The position numbers were made by a program, and so were the translations under genes. From Syntrophotalea acetylenica (GTDB taxonomy: Bacteria > Desulfobacterota > Desulfuromonadia > Desulfuromonadales > Syntrophotaleaceae), in the NCBI RefSeq assembly GCF_001888165.1, contig NZ_CP015455.1:713501-777500 (forward strand): a DNA stretch of 64,000 bases, read 5' to 3'. Position 1 is the stretch's first letter. The number at the start of each line of letters is the position of its first letter. A model generated the notes under the pieces. It had not been told where the DNA came from. It made no database searches and saw nothing but the letters and a program-made list of their open reading frames with translations. Positions 15,387 through 22,920 of this stretch are shown here, piece by piece.

Positions 15387-16153
15387 AATTCAGTCGCACA
15401 TGGGTGGCCATGATGGTCTCCGTCGGGGTGCATGTTGGCATGGTCCTGGCTCTTGCCATCGGCATGATCACCCCTGTGCGGCGGGTCAATCGTATCGAGG
15501 TTGACCTCGAGGGAGTCGCGATGCCGATCATGCCTCCGGACGTTGCCGCCCCTTTGCCTGCTGCCGGGCCGGAAATGCCCAGTCTCGCATCTATACCGAC
15601 CCCCGCTGCGGCTCCGCGCAAATTACCCAGGCCGGCTCCTGTCGTGGCCATGCCTGCTCAGGCGCCGGCTCCATCCCTTCCGGTAGCCGATGGCGATTTT
15701 CCACCAGCGGAAGTCGGCGCTTTGCCCGGCCCCCCCAGCGTCGCAATGACGACCGGAGTTGGCGGGGGCGGTGATGGCGGAGCTGGTTCGGCCTCCGGTT
15801 CCGGAGGTGGCGGTGCCGGTTTGGCCGGAGGCGGTCGGGGACGCAGGGGGGGCGGCTCCGGCTCGGCTCTGGCCGGATATCTGCAGGCCATCAGGGCCAG
15901 GGTCGACGCGGCAAAACGTTATCCGCAGATGGCGCAGCAGCGACGCCAGGAAGGCACCGCGGTTGTCTCCTTCCGGCTGACTCCTTCAGGAGAACTGGTC
16001 GCCGAACCGGTAGTCAGCCGAAGTTCGGGCTACCGGCAGTTGGACGATGCTGCGGTTCGTGCCGTTTCACGGGGCGCTCCCTATCCCCGATTCCCTCTCG
16101 ATCCGAGTGAAATGAGGGCGATTGAAATACCGGTGAAGTTTTATCTCCGGTAA
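15383..16153 (+). CDS. tonB: TonB family protein
   Basis: 256-aa energy transducer spanning the periplasm. GTG start at 15383 overlaps the exbD stop. It has an N-terminal membrane anchor (VAMMVSVGVHVGMVLALAIG, with the SxxxH-type pattern of TonB), a Pro/Ala-rich spacer at residues 45-130, a Gly/Ser-rich patch (about residues 125-165) and a C-terminal TonB domain: YLQAIRARVDAAKRYPQMAQ, GTAVVSFRLTPSGELVAEPV and IEIPVKFYLR. The glycine-rich insert is unusual compared with the E. coli Pro-Glu/Pro-Lys spacer. It is the last gene of the operon, followed by a hairpin at 16155-16180. Confidence 0.92.
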   Translation: MKFSRTWVAMMVSVGVHVGMVLALAIGMITPVRRVNRIEVDLEGVAMPIMPPDVAAPLPAAGPEMPSLASIPTPAAAPRKLPRPAPVVAMPAQAPAPSLPVADGDFPPAEVGALPGPPSVAMTTGVGGGGDGGAGSASGSGGGGAGLAGGGRGRRGGGSGSALAGYLQAIRARVDAAKRYPQMAQQRRQEGTAVVSFRLTPSGELVAEPVVSRSSGYRQLDDAAVRAVSRGAPYPRFPLDPSEMRAIEIPVKFYLR

Positions 16154-16154
16154 T

Positions 16155-16180
16155 CGGCACCAGGGTTTGGCCTGGTGCCG
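16155..16180 (+). terminator. Hairpin terminator after tonB
   Basis: CGGCACCAGG and CCTGGTGCCG form a perfect 10-bp stem with a six-base loop two bases past the tonB stop. The T-rich tail is weak, so efficiency is uncertain. The following 210 bases before the next gene show no other clear signal. Confidence 0.6.
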
Positions 16181-16392
16181 GGCGGGTTGCATCGGGTTTT
16201 GCCGTTGCGATCGTGGCTGGAATCCCTCTGCGTGATGGCTCCGGGCAACGAATAAATTCTGCTACAGTCGTTTGCGATCGCAACCGGGACGCAAGCGACT
16301 TTTTTTCTCTTTTCGAGGCAATCCGGCCATTTTTCCCGTATGCTTGCAGCATACCGAAGGCATCCGCCAGAGGTCCAGGCAAGGGGAGGGGC

Positions 16393-17637
16393 ATGGCGAA
16401 CGAAGCAGACGCTTTTTTGCAGGGAAGGTTTTCTGTCGGACAGTTAGCGGTTGAAGACCTGCCCGACGGCCACTGGGACGTGATTGTTGTCGGAGGCGGT
16501 CCCGGCGGTAGCGTCGCCGCCATGGAACTCGCCTCCCTTGGGCATCGGGTTTTGCTTTGCGACCGGCAGTGGTTTCCCCGGGAAAAGGTCTGCGGAGACG
16601 GCTTGACACCGGCAGCGATGCGTCTTTTGCGGCGTTTCGGGATGTGCGAGGAGGTTGAAGCCGTCGGACATCGCTGCGCCAGCCTGAGTATTTTCAGCCC
16701 GTCCCGGGTGCGCATCGATATGCCTGCAGACTACCTCACGGTGCGGCGTGAAATCTATGATGCCTTGCTCGTGCGCAGAGCGGCGGCCGCAGGGGTGACT
16801 TTTGTGCGCGGTACCGTGCGGTTGTTGGGACACAGGCCCGACGGTGCCGCCGAGGTCGTGTTTCGAGAGGGGGGGCGGCGTCATGCCGCCGCTTGTTGTC
16901 TGCTGGCCACCGGCACCCGGCTGGATTTGGCGCGGCAGGCCGGGTTGGGGACGGCCGCGGCATTGACCGGCGCGGCTCTGCGCTGCTATGTGCGTTCGTC
17001 GCTGCCCCTCGATCAACTGGTGATTGCTTGCGAAGCAGCGGTTCTGCCGGGTTATGCCTGGATTTTCCCCGTGGGGCAGGGACTGTTCAATGTTGGTTGC
17101 GGCCTGTTCATGCAGGGGAGGCGCAACAAGCGCATTAATCTCAAAAGGGTATTCGCATCCTTTTTGCGGGATTTCCCTCTGACCCGGCGCCTGCTTGCGC
17201 AAGGGCAGGTTGAAACTCCATGGCAGGGGGCGCTTCTGCGCAGCGGCTGGAGACAAGTCCTGCCGATGGCCCGGGGGCCTTATCTTGGCATTGGGGAAAT
17301 GGTCGGTACGACATCACCTTATACGGGAGAAGGCATCGGCAAGGCAATGCAGAGCGGAATCCTCGCCGCGAGGCTGGCGCATCGCTGCCTGCTCAGAGGG
17401 GACGTCACCTGTTTGCAGCGTATGCCCGTTTATTTGGGCCAGCTTGCCGGTTTGCGCTACGGGGATTTTAACCGCACCCGCAGGTGGTTTCTTTCTCCTG
17501 CCCTGGTTGATTTTGTTGCCGGCCGTATCCACAACAGCCCTTATCTCTACAACGCATTGCAGGGCATTTTGCAAGAAAAAGTCGACCCCGCGCAGGTTTT
17601 TTCCTGGCGCGGGGTATGGCGATCATTCAGATTCTGA
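16393..17637 (+). CDS. FAD-dependent oxidoreductase of the geranylgeranyl reductase family
   Basis: 414-aa flavoprotein with a Rossmann FAD-binding motif VIVVGGGPGGSVAAMELASL near residue 34, REKVCGDGLTPAAMRLLRR near residue 70 (family signature KxCGDG), and a second FAD contact GEMVGTTSPYTGEGIGKAMQ near residue 303. Family members reduce isoprenoid double bonds in lipids, quinones or chlorophyll side chains, or act as halogenase-like monooxygenases. Start ATG at 16393 is set by GGGGAGGGG two bases upstream. It stands alone between the TonB operon and the convergent kamA-like gene. Substrate unknown; menaquinone or lipid saturation are options. Confidence 0.83.
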   Translation: MANEADAFLQGRFSVGQLAVEDLPDGHWDVIVVGGGPGGSVAAMELASLGHRVLLCDRQWFPREKVCGDGLTPAAMRLLRRFGMCEEVEAVGHRCASLSIFSPSRVRIDMPADYLTVRREIYDALLVRRAAAAGVTFVRGTVRLLGHRPDGAAEVVFREGGRRHAAACCLLATGTRLDLARQAGLGTAAALTGAALRCYVRSSLPLDQLVIACEAAVLPGYAWIFPVGQGLFNVGCGLFMQGRRNKRINLKRVFASFLRDFPLTRRLLAQGQVETPWQGALLRSGWRQVLPMARGPYLGIGEMVGTTSPYTGEGIGKAMQSGILAARLAHRCLLRGDVTCLQRMPVYLGQLAGLRYGDFNRTRRWFLSPALVDFVAGRIHNSPYLYNALQGILQEKVDPAQVFSWRGVWRSFRF

Positions 17638-17657
17638 GCCGACGGCCCCTGGTGTTT

Positions 17658-18788
17658 TCAGTGAAATGAGTTTCTTGCCAGCCGGAGGGGGGATTTTGCT
17701 TCCGCGTAATCGTCCAGCCAGCAGGCTTTGGGGTTGCGGGCGCAGACCAGCAGGTTGGAAAGGCTCTGTTCGGAGTCGGCAGGGCGATGAAAGCGGAAGA
17801 AGATGCGCTCTGCGGTCAATCCCGCCACTTCGATCTTGCCGGTGGCATGCGACATGGTGTAGCGGCAGCGGCGCGCCAGCCCGGAGCAGGTTTTCAGGGC
17901 TTCGGCGAAAATCTGGTAGCCCTCTTCGATTGGTACGGTATAAGCGGCGTTACCTTCGGTGGGGCGGCATTGAAAAAGGTAATACGGGGCGACGCCGAGG
18001 TAGGACAGTTCATTGAACAGTTCGCCCAGGGTCGTGGGGTCGTCATTGACACCGCGAATCATCGGGGTCTGGTGCATTATGCAGACTCCGCTTTGCTGGA
18101 CCATGTCCAGGGCACGACGTGCTTCCTCGGTCAGTTCCCGGGGATGGTTGAACTGCGCCATCAGATAAATGCGCCGATCTGGCCGGCTGTGGGTTTTGAA
18201 CATGCGCAACAGGTCGGGGTCGTCCAGAATCCGAAACGGATTAAAGGCGGGCATTTTGCTGCCGATGCGGATGATGCGCACATGGTCGATGGCACGAAGC
18301 TGCTCGACGATTTCCGTGAGGCGGCGGGTTGACAGCAGCAACGGGTCGCCGCCGGTGACGAGAACGTTGTTGATTTCCGGGTGTCGGCGTATGTAGGCCA
18401 GACCCGCGGAAACGTCTCGGGATACTTCCTGGTTGTCGTCCATGAACAGTCGCTTGCGAAAGCAGAAACGGCACAGGGCGCCGCAGACGTCACTCACGAG
18501 CAACACCGCCGTGTCGGCATACTTGTGTTCGAGTCCCGGCGCCCTGGCGTAACGGGACTCGCCGGAGGCGTCGAGTTTGCCCCAGGGCTCCAGTTCGTCG
18601 GCGCTGGGTATAACGATCCTGCGGATGGGGTCATCGGGATCTTCCCAGTCGATAAGGGATTGATAATATTCGTTGGTGCGGAACGCATAGCGTTTGACGA
18701 CCGAATTGAGCGTCTGTTTCTGTTGTTCGTTCAGGTTGTCCAGTTCGGGGATCTGGTCAATGCGGGTGATGTATTTTCTGTAACCCAT
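17658..18788 (-). CDS. KamA family radical SAM protein (lysine/glutamate 2,3-aminomutase-like)
   Basis: 376 aa, radical SAM cluster motif CGALCRFC with cysteines at 102, 106 and 109 followed by FRKR, matching the KamA subgroup (lysine 2,3-aminomutase has CSMYCRHCTRRR). VTGGDPLLLS near residue 143 and HQTPMIRGVNDD near residue 242 are also family hallmarks, and the TGK of SHATGKIEV is a candidate PLP-binding lysine. It is shorter than true lysine 2,3-aminomutase (about 416 aa) and lacks an obvious zinc-site tail, so substrate is uncertain. No ablA/ablB partner acetyltransferase is adjacent. RBS AGGAGG precedes the ATG at 18788. Confidence 0.85.
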   Translation of the reverse strand: MGYRKYITRIDQIPELDNLNEQQKQTLNSVVKRYAFRTNEYYQSLIDWEDPDDPIRRIVIPSADELEPWGKLDASGESRYARAPGLEHKYADTAVLLVSDVCGALCRFCFRKRLFMDDNQEVSRDVSAGLAYIRRHPEINNVLVTGGDPLLLSTRRLTEIVEQLRAIDHVRIIRIGSKMPAFNPFRILDDPDLLRMFKTHSRPDRRIYLMAQFNHPRELTEEARRALDMVQQSGVCIMHQTPMIRGVNDDPTTLGELFNELSYLGVAPYYLFQCRPTEGNAAYTVPIEEGYQIFAEALKTCSGLARRCRYTMSHATGKIEVAGLTAERIFFRFHRPADSEQSLSNLLVCARNPKACWLDDYAEAKSPLRLARNSFH

Positions 18789-19434
18789 GGTGTCCTCCTA
18801 TCCCGCTTTCGCCAGCGGCTGTGGGGCAAGTTTGCCCTGAGCGCGATGAGACATGAAGTTCATGCGGCTCTGTAGTCGGGTGGCTGAAAAGACGCTTGCG
18901 CCTTATTTGCAAAATCAGAGGCCTGTAAAGCAGTCCTCGATGTTGCTCGCCCAGCTTTGTTCACAGCAGGCCGGCATATGGGGGACTGCTGCTCTGCTAA
19001 AAGAGAGAAAACGAAGTATTTCTAGAGGCTTTTTACAGCCTGTGGCGGTTGGTTCGCTGTATTGTGCGTCGGAAAACATGCGGCTGAGTATCGACGGTTT
19101 TTTACACAGTATAACACGGTTTATGGATTTGGGCAATCATTATGGAAAAACTAAAAATAGAACACGATTTTAAGAAATAGATATTGATAAATCAGAATAT
19201 TTTTTCGAGCCTCTGGTTTAGCAGATATAAAGCCGTTTTATAACAAAAATTATGGGTTATTTTTAAGGCGGTTGTGTAATTTTGGAATCCTGCCGGATCG
19301 CATGGCGTTTTTCAGGAGGCAATAGCGTGGTAACCAGAGGAAGGACGGTTTGGCCGCTTAAAAAATGATGATAGTCAGGATTTATCGTTATTTCTGGTAA
19401 CTATTAGTTATTTGAATTATTTTTTTTAAAATAA
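18789..19434. other. AT-rich intergenic spacer without recognised gene
   Basis: Roughly 650 bases between kamA and the candidate small RNA. Base composition drops sharply, with poly-A/T runs in 19140-19440. A 106-codon open frame at 18853-19173 has no ribosome binding site and no protein-like composition, and I do not call it. The spacer may hold the kamA promoter region and AT-rich upstream element(s) for the promoter at 19435. Confidence 0.5.
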
Positions 19435-19464
19435 TTGACCAAAAAAAACATTAAGTGATAATAT
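19435..19464 (+). promoter_or_regulatory. Sigma70-type promoter of candidate small RNA
   Basis: TTGACC (19435-19440) and TAATAT (19459-19464, spacer 18) or the overlapping GATAAT (19457-19462, spacer 16), preceded by an A/T-rich UP-element-like tract at 19419-19434. Predicted start near 19470. Confidence 0.6.
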
Positions 19465-19469
19465 GCAGC

Positions 19470-19629
19470 ATCTGGAGTTGCCAGGCTGTGATGTGCGTTT
19501 CGTGAGCCTGTTTTCTCTTAATCCTCCCTGGCCACTTTTCGAGTGTGGCCTTTTCTCCTCCTCCTCCTGGTATCCGGTCGTTGCCTACGGCCAACTGGCC
19601 AGCGCATATTGGATGCGCTGGCTTTTTTT
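19470..19629 (+). ncRNA. Candidate small regulatory RNA with exposed CCUCC motifs
   Basis: An approximately 160-nt transcript bounded by a good promoter and a strong intrinsic terminator, with no convincing coding sequence. Predicted stem-loops: CAGGCT/AGCCTG (19482-19510), GGCCAC/GTGGCC (19530-19550), GTTG/CAAC (about 19580-19595) and the terminator (19598-19622). Between the stems lie two pyrimidine tracts, one with CCTCC at 19523-19527 and one CTCCTCCTCCTCCT at 19555-19568, both predicted unpaired and complementary to Shine-Dalgarno sequences. This layout is that of trans-acting RNAs such as the alphaproteobacterial CCUCCUCCC-carrying RNAs. Exact ends and any Rfam family are unknown. Confidence 0.55.
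19598..19629 (+). terminator. Intrinsic terminator of candidate small RNA
   Basis: GCCAGCGCA (19598-19606), loop TATTGGA, TGCGCTGGC (19614-19622) followed by seven T residues (19623-19629): a textbook Rho-independent terminator although no protein gene ends upstream. Confidence 0.85.
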
Positions 19630-19806
19630 ATGGCCAGTCCAACAATCCACCCTGCGGTGCTCCGGTGCTTATTCAGGATCTCATGTGTGACATGTGTGGC
19701 AAGGCCTTGAAAAATGCTGTCCATCATAGGTCGTAATTTTTGCCTGCCAATCGCGTCCGTCAGGGATGAGTTGTTCAGTAACCGGTAAGTTGCAGGTCGA
19801 ATAGCA

Positions 19807-19969
19807 TTGTTGGTTGAGCGGGTCCTTGTTATAGTCCGGATACCGCGTGTTTCAACTGGCTTGATACGGGCGGCACGCGGCGCGATGTTCAGTAGGATGC
19901 CGGCAGGATTGCCTGGCGATGGCAGGAAAGACTTACTTCAATTAAACATTTGGAAGGAGGAAACGAGAT
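19807..19969 (+). promoter_or_regulatory. Promoter and structured leader of the Mo-storage-like gene
   Basis: TTGTTG (19807-19812), 17-base spacer, TATAGT (19830-19835). The leader of about 128 bases can form CCGCGTG/CACGCGG (19843-19849 with 19874-19880), starting right at the predicted 5' end, and a second hairpin GCCGGCA/TGCCTGGC (19899-19917) with one bulge. GGAAGGAGG precedes the ATG. I cannot match it to a known riboswitch by eye; a molybdate/Moco-responsive element would make sense of the gene. Confidence 0.45.
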
Positions 19970-20776
19970 ATGGCAGGTCGCCACGAAGTGTATAACAAAC
20001 TGCAGGGGGAGACGCTGGTTCGCAAGGGGCTCATGCAAAAGCATGCCGACATAAAACCGCTTCGATTGATTCCGGATCTGCAGGTGGTAAAAATTGGTGG
20101 CCACGGTACCATCGATTTCGGTCGCAAGGTGGTTATGCCTCTGCTGGAAGAGGTCGGTGAGCAGGCCAGTCATCACAAGATGCTGGTGGTGACCGGCGGC
20201 GGGGTTCGGGTACGGCACATTCTCGATGTGGGTATTGACCTGGGCATGCCTACCGGCGTACTGGCCAGGCTGGCCGGAAAAATCAGCGAACAGAATGCGG
20301 AGATGGTGGCTTTGCTGCTGTCAAAATGGGGCGGGACCCACGTGGACAGCGACGATATCCTCGATTTGCCCATGCTGCTTAAGCTCGGCTTTTTACCCGT
20401 AACCCATGGCACGCCGCCCTATGGCCTGTTCGAACATCCACCGGAGAGTGGTTTGATCCCTCCACACCGGACCGATACGGGCGCGTTTTTGATGGCGGAG
20501 GTTCTCGGTGCCAAAAGCTGCATCCTGGTTAAAAATGTCGACGGTTTGTTTACCGAGAACCCGACGGTCAATCCCGATGCTGAACTGATCGAGGATATTA
20601 CCGTCGACGAACTGCTGGCCATGGAAATGGAAGATATGGTTCTTGAAAGCAAGCTTCTCTATCTGTTGCGCGATGCCAATAGTCTCAAGGAAGTACGCAT
20701 TGTCAATGGCCACAAGCCCGGCAATGTAACCAGGGCCCTGCGCGGCGAAAAGGTCGGAACCGTCATTCGCGCCTGA
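19970..20776 (+). CDS. Molybdenum storage protein subunit-like (amino acid kinase family)
   Basis: 268-aa protein of the UMP-kinase-like amino acid kinase fold. Close resemblance to the Azotobacter molybdenum storage protein: RLIPDLQVVKIGGHGTIDFG near residue 32, VVTGGGVRVRHILDVGIDLG near residue 68, GLIPPHRTDTGAFLMAEVLG near residue 162 and ILVKNVDGLFTENP near residue 183. In Azotobacter, MosA and MosB form an ATP-driven cage that stores polyoxomolybdate or tungstate. Only one subunit gene is present here, so it may be homomeric or pair with a distant paralogue. UMP kinase (PyrH) is less likely because of the N-terminal extension and the PPHR.DTGAF motif. Storage of Mo or W is inference from homology. 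Confidence 0.75.
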   Translation: MAGRHEVYNKLQGETLVRKGLMQKHADIKPLRLIPDLQVVKIGGHGTIDFGRKVVMPLLEEVGEQASHHKMLVVTGGGVRVRHILDVGIDLGMPTGVLARLAGKISEQNAEMVALLLSKWGGTHVDSDDILDLPMLLKLGFLPVTHGTPPYGLFEHPPESGLIPPHRTDTGAFLMAEVLGAKSCILVKNVDGLFTENPTVNPDAELIEDITVDELLAMEMEDMVLESKLLYLLRDANSLKEVRIVNGHKPGNVTRALRGEKVGTVIRA

Positions 20777-20881
20777 AAAACGGATGCTGGCTATTGCTGT
20801 CTGCCTGCAATTTATGGTAGCAATGAACTATCATGTATCTACCGCTATCGGAGTGCGGTATACCAACGAAGGGAGACAGTT

Positions 20882-21091
20882 ATGAGTGGCAAGATTTTTT
20901 ATCGTGAGCGTCGCAAGGTCGTCGATGGTGCCAAGCAACCCCGCTATGTGCTGGTGGCTGTGGCGGATCTCAACCTCAAGGTGTTCGGCAAGCATCTGCG
21001 CATGAGTGAGATGAAAGCCATTGCGGAAGCTACCGGCGCGGAGCTGGTGGCGCTGCCCCGTGGCAGCAAGCACACGGATGAAGATGAATGA
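20882..21091 (+). CDS. Hypothetical small protein (69 aa)
   Basis: Begins MSGKIFYRERRKVVDGAKQP with GAAGGGAGA upstream of the ATG, then a hydrophobic strand YVLVAVADLNLKVFGKHLR, a helix and an acidic tail (HTDEDE). The FYRERxK...PRY pattern looks like a small folded alpha/beta protein, not a frame accident, and it ends 22 bases before a strong terminator. No signal peptide, no known family recognised. It is 105 bases downstream of the Mo-storage-like gene and may be co-transcribed with it. Confidence 0.65.
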   Translation: MSGKIFYRERRKVVDGAKQPRYVLVAVADLNLKVFGKHLRMSEMKAIAEATGAELVALPRGSKHTDEDE

Positions 21092-21112
21092 TCCCGAAAT
21101 AGAATGCTTATG

Positions 21113-21148
21113 AAAAAAGCTCCTGTCCGCAAGGCCAGGAGCTTTTTT
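21113..21148. terminator. Bidirectional intrinsic terminator
   Basis: AAAAAAGCTCCTG and CAGGAGCTTTTTT flank a CC-GCAA-GG inner stem (21113-21148). It has T-tracts on both strands, so it can end both the 69-aa gene (plus) and the CoA-transferase gene (minus, stop at 21180). Confidence 0.88.
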
Positions 21149-21179
21149 CATTCCGCTTGATCACAAAATCGGCAAGGGA

Positions 21180-22739
21180 TCAGTCCCAGGAGCCGATTTT
21201 CATGCTGCCGTGGGTCGCAAGATGCTGCTGCATGCGGAATACCCGGTCGAGCAGGTGCGGTTCGTGGCCGGCGCCGCGGGCGAGGCATTCATGGGTGGCC
21301 CGGTCGAGATACTCCTGCAGCAGGGGGCGATAGGCCGGATGTGAGCATTTGTTGATGATGAGCTGTGCGCGATCGCGGGGGCAGAGGCCGCGCAGATCGG
21401 CCAGCCCTTGTTCGGTTACCAGCACATCGAGATCGTGTTCGGTATGATCGACGTGGGGTACCATCGGCACCACGCAGGTAATGCCCGTGGGGTCGCTTTT
21501 GGTCGGGCGTACGGAGGGAGAGTGCATGATCGACAAAAAGGCGTTGCGTAAAAAGTCGCCGGAACCGCCGATGCCGTTGATCATGCGCGTGCCACCGACC
21601 AGGGTCGAGTTGGCGTGGGCGTAGATATCGAACTCGACGGGGGTGTTCATGGCGATGACGCCCAAACGCCGGATCATCTCGGGGTTGTTGGCGATCTGCT
21701 GGGGTCGCAGCACGATCCTGCGGGTGTAGTCGTCCCATTTTTTGTAAAACCGCTCAAATCCCTCCGCCGAGAAGGACAGGGATGTTGCCGAAGCATACTC
21801 CAGTTTGCCCGAGTCGAAAAAGTCGAGCATGGTATCCTGCAGGACTTCGGTATAGACCGAAAGGTTGCAGAAGGGTCCATTGACCAGTCCGCCAACCACG
21901 GCGTTGGCGATGTTGCCGACTCCCGATTGCAGCGGCAAAAGGTTGATGGGCAGCCGTCCTGCCTTGACTTCCGCCTGGAAGAAATCGAGGATATGTCCGG
22001 CGATACGTTCGGAAATCTCGTCGGTGGCGCCCAGCGCGCGGCCTTTGTCGGGTTCCCGCGATTCCACGATGGCGAGAATCTTGTCGGTGTCGCAGGGGAC
22101 GTAGGTGGTGCCGATACGGTCGTTGACCTTGCAGATCATGTGCGGTCGGCGGTGGGGCGGCGGTTCGGGCAGGACGATGTCGTGCAGGCCCTCATAGGAG
22201 GGGATGGTGGTGTTCAGCTCGATAATCAGGTGCTTTGCGGTATGGATGATCTCCCCGGCGATGCCGACCGAGCCGGCCAGAATGATGCTGCCGTCTTCCT
22301 TGATGGCGCTTGCTTCGACAATTCCCAGGTCAAGGCTGCCACCGAAATCCTTGGTGTAAAAACCGTAGAGCAGATCCTGCGCGAACATGGACAGGTGTTT
22401 GTCCTGCATGCGGATGCGGCCGGAGTTGATCCCTTTCTGGATGTTTTTGCCGCTCTGGTAGGGCCAGCGTCTGGCGATCATGTCCAAAGAAGCCCAGCGG
22501 TCCTCGGTTTCGGTGCCGACGGATGCTCCGATAAGCAGGTTGAAACGCATTTTTCCCTGCAGGCCGTTTTTTTCGACATGGTCCGCCAGCGCCTTGGGAA
22601 TGGCCTTGGGGTAGCCCACGGGGGTGAACCCGGACCAGCCGAGGGTCATGCCATCTTTGAAGTACGGCAGGACTTCCCGGGTGGTTTTGATGCGCTCGCG
22701 CAGATGCGGGCAAGCGATGCGATCATCCAGAATGGACAT
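21180..22739 (-). CDS. Acetyl-CoA hydrolase/transferase family protein, probably succinyl-CoA:acetate CoA-transferase
   Basis: 519-aa class I CoA-transferase. Motifs include GVGNIANAVVGGLVNGPF near residue 280, INGIGGSGDFLRNAFLSIMH near residue 395 (glycine-rich CoA loop), and VTEQGLADLRGLCPRDRAQL near residue 450. In Geobacter-type bacteria this family (Ato) exchanges CoA between succinyl-CoA and acetate, joining acetate activation to the TCA cycle; simple acetyl-CoA hydrolysis is an old mis-annotation. Start ATG at 22739 (MSILDDRIACPHLRERIK) is set by AAGGAG six bases upstream. It is monocistronic with the shared terminator at 21113-21148. Confidence 0.88.
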   Translation of the reverse strand: MSILDDRIACPHLRERIKTTREVLPYFKDGMTLGWSGFTPVGYPKAIPKALADHVEKNGLQGKMRFNLLIGASVGTETEDRWASLDMIARRWPYQSGKNIQKGINSGRIRMQDKHLSMFAQDLLYGFYTKDFGGSLDLGIVEASAIKEDGSIILAGSVGIAGEIIHTAKHLIIELNTTIPSYEGLHDIVLPEPPPHRRPHMICKVNDRIGTTYVPCDTDKILAIVESREPDKGRALGATDEISERIAGHILDFFQAEVKAGRLPINLLPLQSGVGNIANAVVGGLVNGPFCNLSVYTEVLQDTMLDFFDSGKLEYASATSLSFSAEGFERFYKKWDDYTRRIVLRPQQIANNPEMIRRLGVIAMNTPVEFDIYAHANSTLVGGTRMINGIGGSGDFLRNAFLSIMHSPSVRPTKSDPTGITCVVPMVPHVDHTEHDLDVLVTEQGLADLRGLCPRDRAQLIINKCSHPAYRPLLQEYLDRATHECLARGAGHEPHLLDRVFRMQQHLATHGSMKIGSWD

Positions 22740-22920
22740 GGTTGGCTCCTTCATAAAAGGCCTTTGCCGGCGTGTCGGCGCAGGCCCACGCTGCAACGGA
22801 CCGGCAATGCTGGCCGGCCCGTTGGGTTGGTCATGGTGGAAGCTTCAATGCCGGCGGGATTTGCCCTGTTCCGGTAGCCTTGGCCGCGGCGTTGGCCTGA
22901 TGGACAGCGGGCGGCGGTTC

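Noticed and set aside
18853..19173. 106-codon open frame in the spacer after kamA
   Set aside because: No ribosome binding site, AT-rich composition and no protein-like motifs; it runs through what looks like non-coding spacer.
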